Shown in pieces: positions 16,965-26,676 of a stretch of DNA of 64,000 nucleotides. This DNA comes from JAJXWB01 sp037044955 (GTDB lineage: Bacteria > Pseudomonadota > Alphaproteobacteria > Rhizobiales > Beijerinckiaceae), in assembly GCA_037044955.1 (NCBI GenBank), contig JBAOHX010000002.1:372001-436000 (forward strand). The letters run 5' to 3'. Every line of letters starts with the position of its first letter. Position 1 is the stretch's first letter. The notes under the pieces are model-generated. The model saw only the letters and a list, made by a program, of their open reading frames with translations. It was not told the origin of the DNA and did not search any database. The position numbers and the translations under genes are program-made.

Positions 16965-17840
16965 TCAATGCGCCGCGCGCGCGCGCTCGACCAGCCGGAA
17001 GATCATCGGCGTGAGGATCAGCTGCATCGCAAGATCGAGCTTGTCGCCGGGGATGACGATCGAATTGGCGCGCGTCATCCAGCTGCCCTGGATCATCGTG
17101 GTCAGGTAAGCGAAATCGATGCCGCGCGGATTCTTGAAACGGATGACGACGAGCGACTCGCCGGCGGTGGGTATCCAGCGCGCGATGAAGGGATTCGACG
17201 TATCGACGATCGGCACGCGCTGGAAATTCACGTCGGTCTCGGTGAATTGCGGACAGATCGTGTGCACGTAGGAGTGCATACGACGCAGGATCGTGTCGGT
17301 GACGGCTTCGGTCGAGTAGCCGCGCGACGCGCGGTCTCGATGAATCTTTTGAATCCACTCGAGGTTGATGACGGGCACGACGCCAATCTTCAGGTCCGCA
17401 TGCCCGGCGATATCGGTCGTTTCGGTCCGGACGGCGCCGTGCAGCCCCTCATAGAACAGGAGGTCGCAGTTCTCGCCGATTTCCATCCAGTCGGTGAAGC
17501 AGCCTGGCTCCGCGCGGAATTGTTCGGCCTCGCCGGCGTCGTGCACGTAGTGACGGGACTTGCAGCGGCCGGTTTCGCCGAAGCGCCTGAATTGCGCGGC
17601 AAGTTCGTCGAGCAGATTCGCGTCTTCGGAAAAATGACTGAAGGTCTGGTCGCCGGCCGCGCGCCTGCGCTCCATCTCGGTCTTCATCGCCGCGCGATCA
17701 AAACGATGGAAAGCGTCGCCTTCGATCGATGCGGCGTTTATGCCTTCGCGGCGAAAAATCTGGTCGAACGTATGTTTGACCGTGCTCGTGCCGGCGCCGG
17801 AGGAGCCGACGACCGAGATGATCGGATGCTTGATCGACAT
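16965..17840 (-). CDS. cbbP: Phosphoribulokinase
   Basis: Calvin-cycle kinase (291 aa) converting ribulose 5-phosphate to ribulose 1,5-bisphosphate with ATP. Length and sequence match the proteobacterial octameric class. The P-loop is GSSGAGTST (residues 12-20). EGDAFHRFDRAAMK supplies substrate-binding residues, and FYEGLHGA corresponds to the Walker B/EGLH motif, followed by KIGVVPVINLEWIQKI. It lies 7 bases after cbbF and 11 before cbbT. It is allosterically activated by NADH in related organisms (family knowledge). Confidence 0.96.
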   Translation of the reverse strand: MSIKHPIISVVGSSGAGTSTVKHTFDQIFRREGINAASIEGDAFHRFDRAAMKTEMERRRAAGDQTFSHFSEDANLLDELAAQFRRFGETGRCKSRHYVHDAGEAEQFRAEPGCFTDWMEIGENCDLLFYEGLHGAVRTETTDIAGHADLKIGVVPVINLEWIQKIHRDRASRGYSTEAVTDTILRRMHSYVHTICPQFTETDVNFQRVPIVDTSNPFIARWIPTAGESLVVIRFKNPRGIDFAYLTTMIQGSWMTRANSIVIPGDKLDLAMQLILTPMIFRLVERARAAH

Positions 17841-17847
17841 GAGAACC

Positions 17848-18906
17848 TCAGGCCCGAAAGAGACCGCGTTTGCCGAAAAGCGGCGAACGGGCGCGGTGGT
17901 GGGGCAGATCGGCGTGGTAGCGCGTCACGCGCTCGACCTTTTCGGACGATCCGAACACCAGCGGCGTGCGGGCGTGCAGTTGCCCGGGAATCTTGTCGAG
18001 AAGGCGCATCGAGCCGTCAGTGGCGGCGCCGTTGGCTTGCTCGACCAGAAAGGCGATCGGCGCGGCTTCGTAGACGAGGCGCAGGCGTCCATTTTCGTAT
18101 CCGGCGCGCCCGTCGGCAGGGTACAGGTAGACTCCGCCACGTTGCATGATGCGATGAGCGTCGCCGACGAGCGAGGCGAGCCAGCGCATGTTGAAATCCC
18201 GTCCGCGCGGGCCCTCGGCGCCAGCAAGAAGATCGTCGATGAAGTCGCGGACGGGTTCGCGCCAGAAGCGATAGTTCGATGCGTTGATCGCATATTCGCG
18301 CGTCGTCTTGGGGATGGCGATCCTGGACGCCACGCATTGGTAGCGGTTGCGTTCGTCGAGGACGAACATTTCCACGCCCTCGCCAACCGTGAGGAGAAGG
18401 GCGGTGTGGGGGCCGTAGATCACGTAGCCGGCGGCTACCTGCTCCCGTCCCGGACGGAAGAAAGACGCCGTCGCGCCGGCCGCGGAGGTCGGATACAGCG
18501 AGAAAATCGTACCGATCGGAGCGTTGACATCGATGTTCGAGGAACCGTCGAGCGGGTCGATCGCGACCGCCATCGCGCCGCCGGCGTGAAGCGTCAGGAT
18601 TTCCCTCTCTTCTTCCGAAGCAAAATAGGCGACCGGCGCGCGCTGAAGCGCGCGCAACACAACGTCGTTGGTCATGAGGTCCAACTTTTTCTGCGTGTCG
18701 CCGTCGGCGTTGGCCTCGCCTGTTGCTTCGCCGAGCGCGCCCGCCAAGGGACCGACGCGGATCAGGGCGGCGATTTCCCGCGTGGCGTCGGCCAAGGCGA
18801 GCAACGTCTGCGCGACTGGCTCGCGATCCTCGCTGACGCCGCTCCAGCCCCGCAGGTAGTCAGCGAGGTCGTCGTTCGGCGCTGTCGCTGCGTCTGTCCC
18901 TGTCAT
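17848..18906 (-). CDS. cbbF: Class I fructose-1,6-bisphosphatase, first gene of the cbb operon
   Basis: Mg-dependent phosphatase, 352 aa, that hydrolyses fructose 1,6-bisphosphate, and possibly sedoheptulose 1,7-bisphosphate, in the Calvin cycle. Motifs: YFASEEEREI for metal binding, AIDPLDGSSNIDVN as the signature, ARTPLVFGSSEKVERVTRYH near the C-terminus. It is the promoter-proximal gene of cbbF-P-T-A-L-S-X and is divergent from cbbR. The start MTGTDAATAPNDD gives the usual N-terminal extension of about 20 residues. Confidence 0.95.
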   Translation of the reverse strand: MTGTDAATAPNDDLADYLRGWSGVSEDREPVAQTLLALADATREIAALIRVGPLAGALGEATGEANADGDTQKKLDLMTNDVVLRALQRAPVAYFASEEEREILTLHAGGAMAVAIDPLDGSSNIDVNAPIGTIFSLYPTSAAGATASFFRPGREQVAAGYVIYGPHTALLLTVGEGVEMFVLDERNRYQCVASRIAIPKTTREYAINASNYRFWREPVRDFIDDLLAGAEGPRGRDFNMRWLASLVGDAHRIMQRGGVYLYPADGRAGYENGRLRLVYEAAPIAFLVEQANGAATDGSMRLLDKIPGQLHARTPLVFGSSEKVERVTRYHADLPHHRARSPLFGKRGLFRA

Positions 18907-19013
18907 GCCGGTCTCTCCGCGCGGGCGTGGGAAGGCCGCGATCGAGCGCAGACTGGACTTGAACCGGGGAAAAATAAATTTTAAAAAATAGAAAGCGAAT
19001 TTAGGAAAATTAA
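18907..19013. promoter_or_regulatory. cbbF-cbbR divergent promoter region with CbbR site
   Basis: The 107-base divergent interval includes a strongly AT-rich stretch (about 18970-19012) beside cbbR, with several T-N11-A arrangements expected of a LysR-type operator. CbbR proteins activate cbb promoters from such intergenic sites and repress their own genes. The exact site and start points cannot be fixed by eye. Confidence 0.55.
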
Positions 19014-19997
19014 ATGGCTGAAATCCGCGGCGTGACCTGGAAGCAATTGCGCGCGCTGGCCGCGACCGTCGACGCCGGATCGGTTACGGGCGCGGCCAAG
19101 GCGCTGCACGTGACGCCGCCTGCGATAACGATCCAGCTCAAGCAGCTTGAGGGACTGGTGGGGGCGCCGCTGTTCGATCGGGCGTCGGCGAATTTCACGC
19201 CGACCGAAATCGGCAAGGTGTTGCTGGGGACCGCACAGGATGTGGAGCGCCTCGTGGCCCGCGCGGCCGAGCGCATTTCGGCGCTTCGCGCGGGCGCGAC
19301 GGGCTCGGTCGTGTTCGGCGTCGTTTCAACCGCCAAATATATCGCGCCGGCAATGGTCGCCTCGTTCAGAAGCGCGCATCCGGGAATCAGGGTGACATTG
19401 TCGATCGGCAATCGCGGCGAGATCATCCGCGGGCTGGAACGCAACGAATTCGACATCCTGCTGATGGGACGCCCGCCTGCCCATGTCGAAGTCACAAGCC
19501 AGGCGATGGGCGATCATCCTCACGTCCTCATCGCGCCGCCGGGCCATCGGTTCGTGGGCGTTCAGCGGATCCCTGGCCACCTGCTGCTGCAGGAGCGCTT
19601 CCTCGTGCGCGAACCGGGATCGGGGACACGCATGCTCACCGAGAGATTTCTGGAGAGAATTGCCCGCGGACGGCCCGCGGAACTGATCGAAATGGGCTCG
19701 AATGAGACGATCAAGCAATCCGTCATGGCCGGACTGGGCGTAGCGATCATCTCCGCGCATACGTGCTTGTCCGAACTTGGCGACGGCAGGCTGGAGTCGC
19801 TTCAGGCTACGGGCCTGCCGTTGATGAGGCAGTGGTTCCTGTTGAAGCGAGCCGACCGCGAGTCCACCAAAGCGGTGGAATTGTTCAAGGAATTCATTTC
19901 GGAGAAGCAGCGGGACTTCTTTCCGCAGGTCGGCTCGACCGAAATCAAAGGCGGACGAAGCGGCGCCCTCGGCAGTTTCCCAAACCACACACTCTGA
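19014..19997 (+). CDS. cbbR: CbbR, LysR-type activator of the Calvin cycle operon
   Basis: LysR-family regulator of 327 aa. The winged HTH is at residues 6-65 (WKQLRALAATVDAGSVTGAA, then KALHVTPPAITIQLKQLE, LFDRASANFTPTEIG). A periplasmic-binding-like effector domain follows, with VVFGVVSTAKYIAPAMVASF and LVREPGSGTRMLTERF. This last region resembles the ligand pocket of CbbR, which senses phosphorylated intermediates or NADPH. Its divergence from cbbF at a 107-base interval is the standard CbbR arrangement and supports the name. No gene follows it directly on the same strand. Confidence 0.93.
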   Translation: MAEIRGVTWKQLRALAATVDAGSVTGAAKALHVTPPAITIQLKQLEGLVGAPLFDRASANFTPTEIGKVLLGTAQDVERLVARAAERISALRAGATGSVVFGVVSTAKYIAPAMVASFRSAHPGIRVTLSIGNRGEIIRGLERNEFDILLMGRPPAHVEVTSQAMGDHPHVLIAPPGHRFVGVQRIPGHLLLQERFLVREPGSGTRMLTERFLERIARGRPAELIEMGSNETIKQSVMAGLGVAIISAHTCLSELGDGRLESLQATGLPLMRQWFLLKRADRESTKAVELFKEFISEKQRDFFPQVGSTEIKGGRSGALGSFPNHTL

Positions 19998-20076
19998 AAT
20001 TCCGGTGCGGATCAGGGGCGGTTGCAACGATTTTGTCGCCTTCTGCCGCGCGAGCTTTCGTCAAGCCGGGATTGCC

Positions 20077-20459
20077 TCAATGATGCGTGGGGAGAAATAG
20101 GCCAGCGGCGCCAGACGGCTCCGAGCCGAACGGGATCGCTGCCTTTCCCTCGACATTTGCATTCGTCGGTTTCTTGGGCGGAGCAACCGTCTCCTTGCTC
20201 TCCTCGGCATCATCGCCGACGCCAATCGCGTCCGGCGCGCGCGATCATCAAGCTGATGCCGCGACCATTCCTGATCTGAATGTCACACCGGCATGCCGGG
20301 CTTCGACTTTAGCTCCCGCATCAGCTTGCGGGCGGCCAGGCTCGATCCAACCTTTGCCGCCGCCACCCTGTTCATTTTCGGCGGCAAGATTGCCAGCCCG
20401 TCTTCGCGCGCCGCCGCCTTCGACAACACGATCAGTTGGATATCTGTGAGTTTTGCCAT
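20077..20459 (-). pseudogene. DUF3489-family protein, broken by at least two frame changes
   Basis: On the minus strand from 20459 the translation is MAKLTDIQLIVLSKAAARED, continuing to SLAARKLMRELKSKPGMPV, then a stop. This is the N-terminus of DUF3489 proteins, small basic proteins frequent in rhizobia. The rest of the family sequence continues in shifted frames: NGRGISLMIARAGRD, then AIGVGDDAEESKE and an acidic/lysine-rich tail ending at the stop at 20077. At least two frame changes are needed (about 20275 and about 20230). No intact start-to-stop frame covers it. It could be a decayed gene or could reflect sequence errors. Function of the family is unknown. Confidence 0.75.
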
Positions 20460-20512
20460 GATGGATGCTCCGTGCTTCGACAGCTCCCGCTGTCACGCCG
20501 AGGAGCTAGTCG

Positions 20513-21619
20513 CTACATTCGCGTTCTCAGCCGCGGCGCTGGACGAGGGCGTGGCGCGACCGGCGTCGCGCTGAAGCGCGCGGGGTGGCGGGGGCCTCGA
20601 ACGCGGCCGATATCGTCCGCCTCGATTTCCACAATGGCCTCATTGTGCAGCGTTTGCGGATCGCTCAGCAGATCTGCGCGCGAATTGACACGCGCTCCCG
20701 GTGCGTCCTCCTGCGCCATTCGCGCATCGAGCTCCGCAGTCGTCCAGCACGCAACCCTCGCCTCCAGCAGTTCCCTCAATTCGTTGCGGTGCGCAAGACG
20801 CTGCGCAACATTGGCGAAGCGCGGATCGCCGGCGATCTCGGGCGCGCCGATCGCCCTGCACATGTTCGCGAACTCGACCTGCTGGAGCGCGCCGAGCGAC
20901 ATGTGGCCATCCTTCGTCCGCCACAGGCGATAGCCTGTCGACACCTCGGGCGAAGCCGGCGGCGGATCTGTCATGAATGCGTGGTTCCACATGCCTTCGG
21001 GCCAGATGAAGGCGAGAGCGGAGTCGAGCATGTTGATCTCTACGTGCTGTCCCCCGCCAGTTCGCGCACGCGCGAACAGCGCCGCAGTTATCGCCTGCGC
21101 CGCAGTCAGCGACGTCACCTTGTCGCACACATAGGAGCGCACGAGCTCGGGCTCTCCCGACGGGCCGTCCTGACAGGCCGCAAAGCCCGCCAGCGCCTGT
21201 ACGATTGAATCGTAGGCGCGCGTCGCCACGCGAGGCCCCGTGGGGCCGAACCCGGAAATGGAGCAGTAGACCAGTCTTGGACAACGCGCGGCGACGACTT
21301 CATATCCAAATCCCAGGCGCTCGGCGACGCCGGGTCGAAAATTCTGAAGGAGCACATCGGCCTGCTCGATCTCCGCCCAGACCGCCGCCTTTCCCTCGCT
21401 GCTCTTCAAGTCGGCGATCAGGCCTCGCTTGCCGCGATTGACCGAGAAGAAGACCGCCGACATGTCGCCCTTGCGCGGCCCCAGCGTGCGGGCCGGATCG
21501 CCTGCCCTGTCTTCGACCTTCACCACATCCGCGCCCTGGTCGGCGAGCCATGTCGCCGCGAACGGCCCGGATATCATCTGGCTCATGTCCACGACACGAA
21601 CGCCGGCAAGCGGTCCCAT
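20513..21619 (-). CDS. CaiB/BaiF (class III) acyl-CoA transferase
   Basis: Class III CoA-transferase (368 aa) that moves CoA between acids through an aspartyl-CoA anhydride. It has the family start GPLAGVRVVDMSQMISGP, the segment ADQGADVVKVEDRAGD, the middle signature NFRPGVAERLGFGYE and SISGFGPTGPRVATRAYD. The last Asp is at the catalytic position. A ligand-domain stretch WPEGMWNHAF follows. The ATG at 21619 begins the family N-terminus. The C-terminus (RPAPRLRTRM) is shorter and more basic than usual, where family members end PRLGEHT-like, so a small terminal frame change is possible. It is 49 bases after the acyl-CoA ligase gene on the same strand. Substrate unknown. Confidence 0.9.
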   Translation of the reverse strand: MGPLAGVRVVDMSQMISGPFAATWLADQGADVVKVEDRAGDPARTLGPRKGDMSAVFFSVNRGKRGLIADLKSSEGKAAVWAEIEQADVLLQNFRPGVAERLGFGYEVVAARCPRLVYCSISGFGPTGPRVATRAYDSIVQALAGFAACQDGPSGEPELVRSYVCDKVTSLTAAQAITAALFARARTGGGQHVEINMLDSALAFIWPEGMWNHAFMTDPPPASPEVSTGYRLWRTKDGHMSLGALQQVEFANMCRAIGAPEIAGDPRFANVAQRLAHRNELRELLEARVACWTTAELDARMAQEDAPGARVNSRADLLSDPQTLHNEAIVEIEADDIGRVRGPRHPARFSATPVAPRPRPAPRLRTRM

Positions 21620-21668
21620 GCATATGCTCCTTGATATCTTGCGCACGAGCGCCAGGCGTCAGCGACGT

Positions 21669-23405
21669 TCAGGACGTCGCGCCCGACGCGCGTGCGAGCG
21701 CTTCCCGGTCCTGCAATTCGCGCCAGGCGATCTTGCCGGTCGCCGATTTCGGCAAACTGTCGACGATCTCGACGTAGCGCGGCGCCTTGTAGTTCGCCAT
21801 GTGCTCGCGGCACCAGGCCAGAATGTCGGCGGCGCCGTCGGTCGCGTCGTGCTTCAGCGCGACGATCGCCTTGACCGTCTCGCCGCGATGCGCGTCCGGC
21901 GCGCTGATGACGCAGGCCTCGAGAATAGAGGGATGGTCGTGGAGGATGGCCTCGACTTCCGCAGGCCAGACCTTGTACCCCGAGGCGTTGATCATGCGCT
22001 TCAACCGATCGCGGATGAAGAAATATCCGTCGGAATCGACGCTCGCGAGATCGCCGGTGCGGAAGAACCGCTTCCCGTCGATCGCGACGAAGGCCTCGCT
22101 ATTGGCCTTGTCGTTGTTCCAGTAGCCGCGCATGACCTGCGCGCCATGCACGACGATCTCTCCGACTTCGCCGGCAGACACCTCTTGCAGCGTGTCCGGA
22201 TCGATCAGGCGCGCGTCGACGCCGAAGGTCGGGACGCCGAGGCAGCCTTTCTTGAGTTTGTAAAAGGGATTGCTGATCAGGAAGGACGCCGTCTCGGTCA
22301 GTCCGTAGCCTTCGAGGTAATCGAGGCCATAGCGGTCTCGCAGGATGTCGTTGATGCTCTGGGGCGTCGCGGCGCCGCCGCCGCTGACCAACGCGAGGCT
22401 GCTGAAGTCTCTCTGTTCGATTCCCGGTTGCGCGAAAAAGTCGACGAGCATGGTCGGCGGCGCGGCCCAGAACGTGACGCGATGACGTTCCATCAAGGTC
22501 GCCGCGATCTCACGATCCCACCGCGCCATCAGGACGATCGTGCCGCCGACGTAAAACAGGCTGTTGAGATTGGTCTGGAGCCCGAGGAGGTGGAACAACG
22601 GCGCCACGCACAGGCTCGTCGCTTCCTGACCAAGGCGACGCCACACGGTCGATCCGACGCAAGCAGTCATGACGGAGCGGTGCGTATGCGCGCAAGCCTT
22701 CGGGGCGCCCGTCGTGCCCGACGTGTATGGCAGCATGCACAGGTCGTCCGACCCGGCCTGATGAGGGGCGGGAGCATGGCCTTGCGCCAGCGCGGCGTTC
22801 CAGAGCTCCGCGCCCGCAAAGGGCGCCGTTGCGGCCGAGCGCGCGCGCAACCAATCCGGCATGGCCAGCCCGTGCGCGTCCTCGCCGAGCGCATCGCCGT
22901 AGGCGTGGACGATCACATACCGTAGCGGCGTCATGTCCAGCAGCGGCTCGATCTGGGGCGCGAGTTCGCTGGCGACGAAAGCCACGGTCGCGCCGCTATC
23001 CACCAATATGTGCGCCAGTTCGTCCCGCAGCAGCATGGCGTTGACCGGAATGAAGACCGCGTCGGCGCGCAGGATCGCGAAATAGGCGACGATGAATTGC
23101 GGGCAGTTCTGGCTGAAGACGATGACCCGGTCTCCGCGCTTCACGCCGCACACGTGTTGCAGATAGCCGGCCATCCGCTCGACGTCGCGCAACAGGTCGA
23201 TATAGGCGATCGAGGCGTTGTAGAACTGGATCGCGGTCTTGTCGGGAAATCGCTGCGCTGAAATCTCGAGATTGCTGAAGATGCTGGTCTCGGGGATGTG
23301 GATCCGTTCCGCCAGGCCGTGATGCGCGTAAGCCTTGGCGAGCGCCAGCGGTCCGGTGGGCCGTTCGATTGCGCCATCCACTATCCGACATGAATTCTCG
23401 GTCAT
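21669..23405 (-). CDS. AMP-forming acyl-CoA ligase (long-chain fatty-acid/aryl type)
   Basis: Adenylate-forming ligase, 578 aa, activating a carboxylic acid with ATP and CoA. The P-loop is LPYTSGTTGAPK, followed by APLFHLLGLQTNLN, the adenine-binding EGYGLTETASF, FRTGDLASVDSDGYF, the hinge RDRLKRMINASGYKVWP and the catalytic Lys segment PKSATGKIAWREL. The N-terminal stretch (MTENSCRIVDGAIERPTGPL) is longer than in short-chain ligases and resembles long-chain fatty-acid ligases. The start at 23405 has an AGGAGG site four bases upstream. It sits between the CaiB gene and the Zn alcohol dehydrogenase in one leftward unit, so it may activate the acid produced from the alcohol (inference). Confidence 0.9.
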   Translation of the reverse strand: MTENSCRIVDGAIERPTGPLALAKAYAHHGLAERIHIPETSIFSNLEISAQRFPDKTAIQFYNASIAYIDLLRDVERMAGYLQHVCGVKRGDRVIVFSQNCPQFIVAYFAILRADAVFIPVNAMLLRDELAHILVDSGATVAFVASELAPQIEPLLDMTPLRYVIVHAYGDALGEDAHGLAMPDWLRARSAATAPFAGAELWNAALAQGHAPAPHQAGSDDLCMLPYTSGTTGAPKACAHTHRSVMTACVGSTVWRRLGQEATSLCVAPLFHLLGLQTNLNSLFYVGGTIVLMARWDREIAATLMERHRVTFWAAPPTMLVDFFAQPGIEQRDFSSLALVSGGGAATPQSINDILRDRYGLDYLEGYGLTETASFLISNPFYKLKKGCLGVPTFGVDARLIDPDTLQEVSAGEVGEIVVHGAQVMRGYWNNDKANSEAFVAIDGKRFFRTGDLASVDSDGYFFIRDRLKRMINASGYKVWPAEVEAILHDHPSILEACVISAPDAHRGETVKAIVALKHDATDGAADILAWCREHMANYKAPRYVEIVDSLPKSATGKIAWRELQDREALARASGATS

Positions 23406-23441
23406 TGCGCCTCCTGCCCGCAAACGCGGGAATCGCTCTGG

Positions 23442-24539
23442 TCAATCGAAGGCGATGACGCCGCGCGCGACGCCGCCCGCCCGCATGGCCGCAAAGCCCT
23501 CGTTGATCTCTTCCAGTCGATACGTCCGGCTGATGAGGTCCTCGATGTTCAGACGCCGGGCCAATGCATGCTCCACGAGCAATGGAAAATCGATCGACGG
23601 CCGCGACGATCCGTAGAACGTTCCGCTGATCGTCTTCTCCTGAAACACGAGCCCGAAAGGCGAGAAGGACGCCTGCATCGTCATGGCCGGCACGCCCACG
23701 GACACCGTTCTGCCGCCGGGCGCGATCGCATCGATGGCGACGCTCAGCGTCTTGTCGACGGCGACCGTGTCGAAGGCGTAATCGACGCCGGCGCCGCCGA
23801 CGATCGCGCGAACGCGTTTCACGACATTTTCGTTGGCGCTGTTGATGACATCGGTCGCGCCGAACCTGCGCGCCATCTCGAGCTTGCTGTCCAGGATATC
23901 GCAGGCGATGATTTTGCCGGCGCCGCTCAGCCGCCCGCCCTGCACCACGTTCAAGCCGACGCCGCCACACCCGATCACCAGCATGCTGGCGCCGGGCTCG
24001 ACCCTGGCGTGGCGCACCACGGCCCCCACTCCTGTCGTGACCGAACAGCCGACAAGCGCGGCTTGGGCGAACGGCATGTCCCGGCGGATGACCACCACCT
24101 GTTCGGCGGGAACGACGACCTGTTCGGCAAAGCAGCCGATGCGGGCCATTTGATGCAGGCCCTGGCCGTTCATGCTTGCCCGCAGCGTGCCGTCGAGCAA
24201 CATGCCCGGCGGCACGGCGGCGTGGCCCGTGCAGAGCGCCGTGCGGCCGCTGTCGCAATAGCGGCAATGGCCGCAATGGCCGGCGAACGAAAAGACGACG
24301 TGGTCGCCGACCGCGACGCCGCACACGCCATCCCCGATTTCCTCGACGACGCCGGCCGCCTCGTGCCCCAGGATGATCGGCAGCTTGCTCGGCCAGTCGC
24401 CGTTCATGATGTGCCAGTCGCTTTGGCAGATGCCCGCCGCCTTCACCTTGACGCGAACCTCGTCGGCGCGCGGCGGCGCAAGATCGACGTCGACGATCTG
24501 CATTGGAGCGTTGACCTCGAACAGCACTGCAGCTTTCAT
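23442..24539 (-). CDS. Zn-dependent alcohol dehydrogenase (MDR superfamily, class III-like)
   Basis: NAD(P)-dependent medium-chain dehydrogenase of 365 aa. Catalytic zinc ligands are in AAGICQSDWH and LGHEAAGVVEEIG. The structural zinc lobe is CGHCRYCDSGRTALC with four cysteines. The Rossmann motif is VIGCGGVGLNVVQGG, and the cofactor-binding acidic residue appears in IACDILDSKLEMA, which suggests NAD. It heads the leftward unit ADH, ligase, CoA-transferase and is divergent from the alkylsulfatase gene. Oxidation of the alcohol released from an alkyl sulfate is the economical reading, but substrate range cannot be read from the sequence. Confidence 0.9.
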   Translation of the reverse strand: MKAAVLFEVNAPMQIVDVDLAPPRADEVRVKVKAAGICQSDWHIMNGDWPSKLPIILGHEAAGVVEEIGDGVCGVAVGDHVVFSFAGHCGHCRYCDSGRTALCTGHAAVPPGMLLDGTLRASMNGQGLHQMARIGCFAEQVVVPAEQVVVIRRDMPFAQAALVGCSVTTGVGAVVRHARVEPGASMLVIGCGGVGLNVVQGGRLSGAGKIIACDILDSKLEMARRFGATDVINSANENVVKRVRAIVGGAGVDYAFDTVAVDKTLSVAIDAIAPGGRTVSVGVPAMTMQASFSPFGLVFQEKTISGTFYGSSRPSIDFPLLVEHALARRLNIEDLISRTYRLEEINEGFAAMRAGGVARGVIAFD

Positions 24540-24748
24540 GCGCGTTCCCTCGCTTCGTCGACCGGCCTCGCGACGGCCGCCAGATCCCCCGAGCCGGACG
24601 CCGCTTGCGATCCTGACATTAAGACGAGGGCCCTCCGACCGGCCCCCCCCTTCTCGGGTGGTCCGAGGCACATTCCTCCTCCCTAGAGTGCGGCGGCATC
24701 AGCGAGCCAGCGCGACGCGATCCGTGACGTCGGCGGGAGGGAGACCAA

Positions 24749-26676
24749 ATGAACGATCAGTTCGCTCACGACATGCCGAAGGACGCCGCGACGCCCGTCG
24801 TCGAAAGCCATCGGGCGATGCGCGAGAATCTGCCGTTCTCCGACAGACGCGATTTCGCCGATGCGGCCCGCGGTTTCATGGGCACGCGTGCGGGCGTGCG
24901 CATCCTTTCCGACAAGGGGCGCGTCGTCTGGAGTCTCGAGCCGTACGATTTCATCGGCGAAGAGGAGGCGCCGCCGACCGTAAATCCGAGCCTGTGGCGG
25001 CAGTCGCGGCTCAACATGTACCACGGGCTGTTCGAGGTCACGCCCGGCGTCTATCAGGTGCGCGGCTTCGACGCCGCCAACATGACCCTCGTGGAAGGCG
25101 ATACCGGCGTGATCGTCGTCGACTGCCTGACGACTGTCGAATGCGCCAGAGCCGCGATGGACCTGTATTTCGAACATCGCGGCCGCAGGCCAGTCGTCGC
25201 GGTCCTGTTCACGCATACGCACGGAGATCATTGGGGCGGCGCACGCGGCGTCCTGACCGCCGGCGAGGATGACGACGTTCCTGTCATCGCGCCTCACATG
25301 TTCATGGAGCATACGGTTTCCGAGAACATCATCGCCGGTCCAGCCATGCGGCGACGCGCGACCTATCAATTCGGCCCCTTGCTGGAGATCGGTCCGCGCG
25401 GACAGGTCGACATAGGCCTCGGCAAGGCGATCGCCCAGATCGTCGGCCCGCTCATCAGGCCGACCGACCTCATCATGGCGACTGGCGACACACGCGTCAT
25501 CGATGGCGTGGAATTCCAGTTCCAGATGGCGCCGAACAGCGAAGCGCCCGCGGAAATGCATTTCTTCGTGCCGCGATACAGAGTGCTCAACCTCGCCGAG
25601 AATTGCTGCCACACGTTTCACAATCTGCTGCCTTTCCGTGGCGCTGATGTGCGCGACGCCTTGCTCTGGTCGAAATATCTCGGCGAAGCGCTGCAGATGT
25701 GGGGCGGAAAGGCCGTGGCGATGTGCGGCCAGCACAATTGGCCGGTCTGGGGCGATCGCGTCGACACGATGATCGCCGAGCAGCGCGACCTCTACAAATT
25801 CGTGCACGACCAGACGTTGCGGATGATCAATCACGGCCTCACGGCTTCCGAGATCGCCGAGTTCGATCCGTCTGCCGGCCAGCCTCGAAAACGCCTGGCA
25901 CACGCGCGGTTACTACGGCCATGTCCGACACAATGTGAAAGCCATCTACCAGAAATACATCGGCTGGTACGATGCGAACCCGGCCAATCTCGACCCGCTG
26001 CCGCCCGAGGAGTCCGGAAAGAAATTCGTGGAATACATGGGCGGCGCCGACGCGATCCTCGACAAGGCGCGCGCAGATTTCGCAAAGGGCGAATATCGTT
26101 TCATCGCGCAGGCGTTGAGCCATCTCGTATTCGCCGAGCCGGATAACAAGCCCGCGCGCGCGCTGCTGGCGGATGCTTTCGAGCAGCTCGGCTATCTCGC
26201 GGAGAGTTCGACCTGGCGCAACGCCTATCTGTTCGGCGCGCAGGAACTGCGGCAGGGCATGCTCAAGACGCGAGCGCGTTCGAGTTTCCCGTCCGAGACG
26301 CTGAATGCGCTGAGCACGGCGCAGATATGGGACCTGCTCGGCATTCGGCTCAATGGTCCGAAGGCGGAAGGAAAGCGCATCGTCATCAACTGGCGGTTCG
26401 ACGATATCGCCGAAAGCTACATATTGAATCTCGAAAACAGCGCCCTGACCTATGTCGAGGCGGCGCAAGCGCCGTCGGCGGATGCGACCTGCTCGCTCGA
26501 TCGCAGCCATGTTCACCCGTGTCGTTGCCGGCGAAACCTCGTTCGCTGACGGGATCGCGAATGGCGCCATTGCCGTGACCGGCGACGCCGGCAAGATCGT
26601 GGAAGTGCTCTCCCTGCTCGATGAGTTTCCGCGCGTTTTCGAAATCGTCGAGCCGAAGCGGCGCCACAAGTCATGA
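24749..26676 (+). CDS. Alkyl/aryl sulfatase of the metallo-beta-lactamase type (SdsA1/BDS1 family), frame broken twice
   Basis: Binuclear-zinc alkylsulfatase, expected about 640 aa. Frame one (24749 to about 25865) encodes the catalytic domain with the HTHTHGDHWGG motif and the second-sphere segments HTVSENIIAGPAMRRRATYQ, HFFVPRYRVLNLAENCCHTF and DALLWSKYLGEALQMWGG. The dimerisation domain continues in the next frame (SLENAWHTRGYYGHVRHNVK, then YQKYIGWYDANPANLDPLPP). After about 26500 a third frame gives the SCP2-like C-terminal domain (MFTRVVAGETSFADG). The 1928-base span is two more than a multiple of three. No signal peptide is visible, so unlike SdsA1 it may be cytoplasmic. Its stop overlaps the next start (ATGA). 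Confidence 0.85.

Noticed and set aside
20513..20560. Frame break at the C-terminus of the CaiB-type gene
   Set aside because: The tail is atypical, but no alternative frame restores a convincing family ending, so I left the frame as read.
24600..24748. Possible operator in the divergent ADH/alkylsulfatase region
   Set aside because: Partial inverted repeats around CTCCGACC and GGTCCGAG have a central mismatch and lie beside a C-run. Too weak to call.
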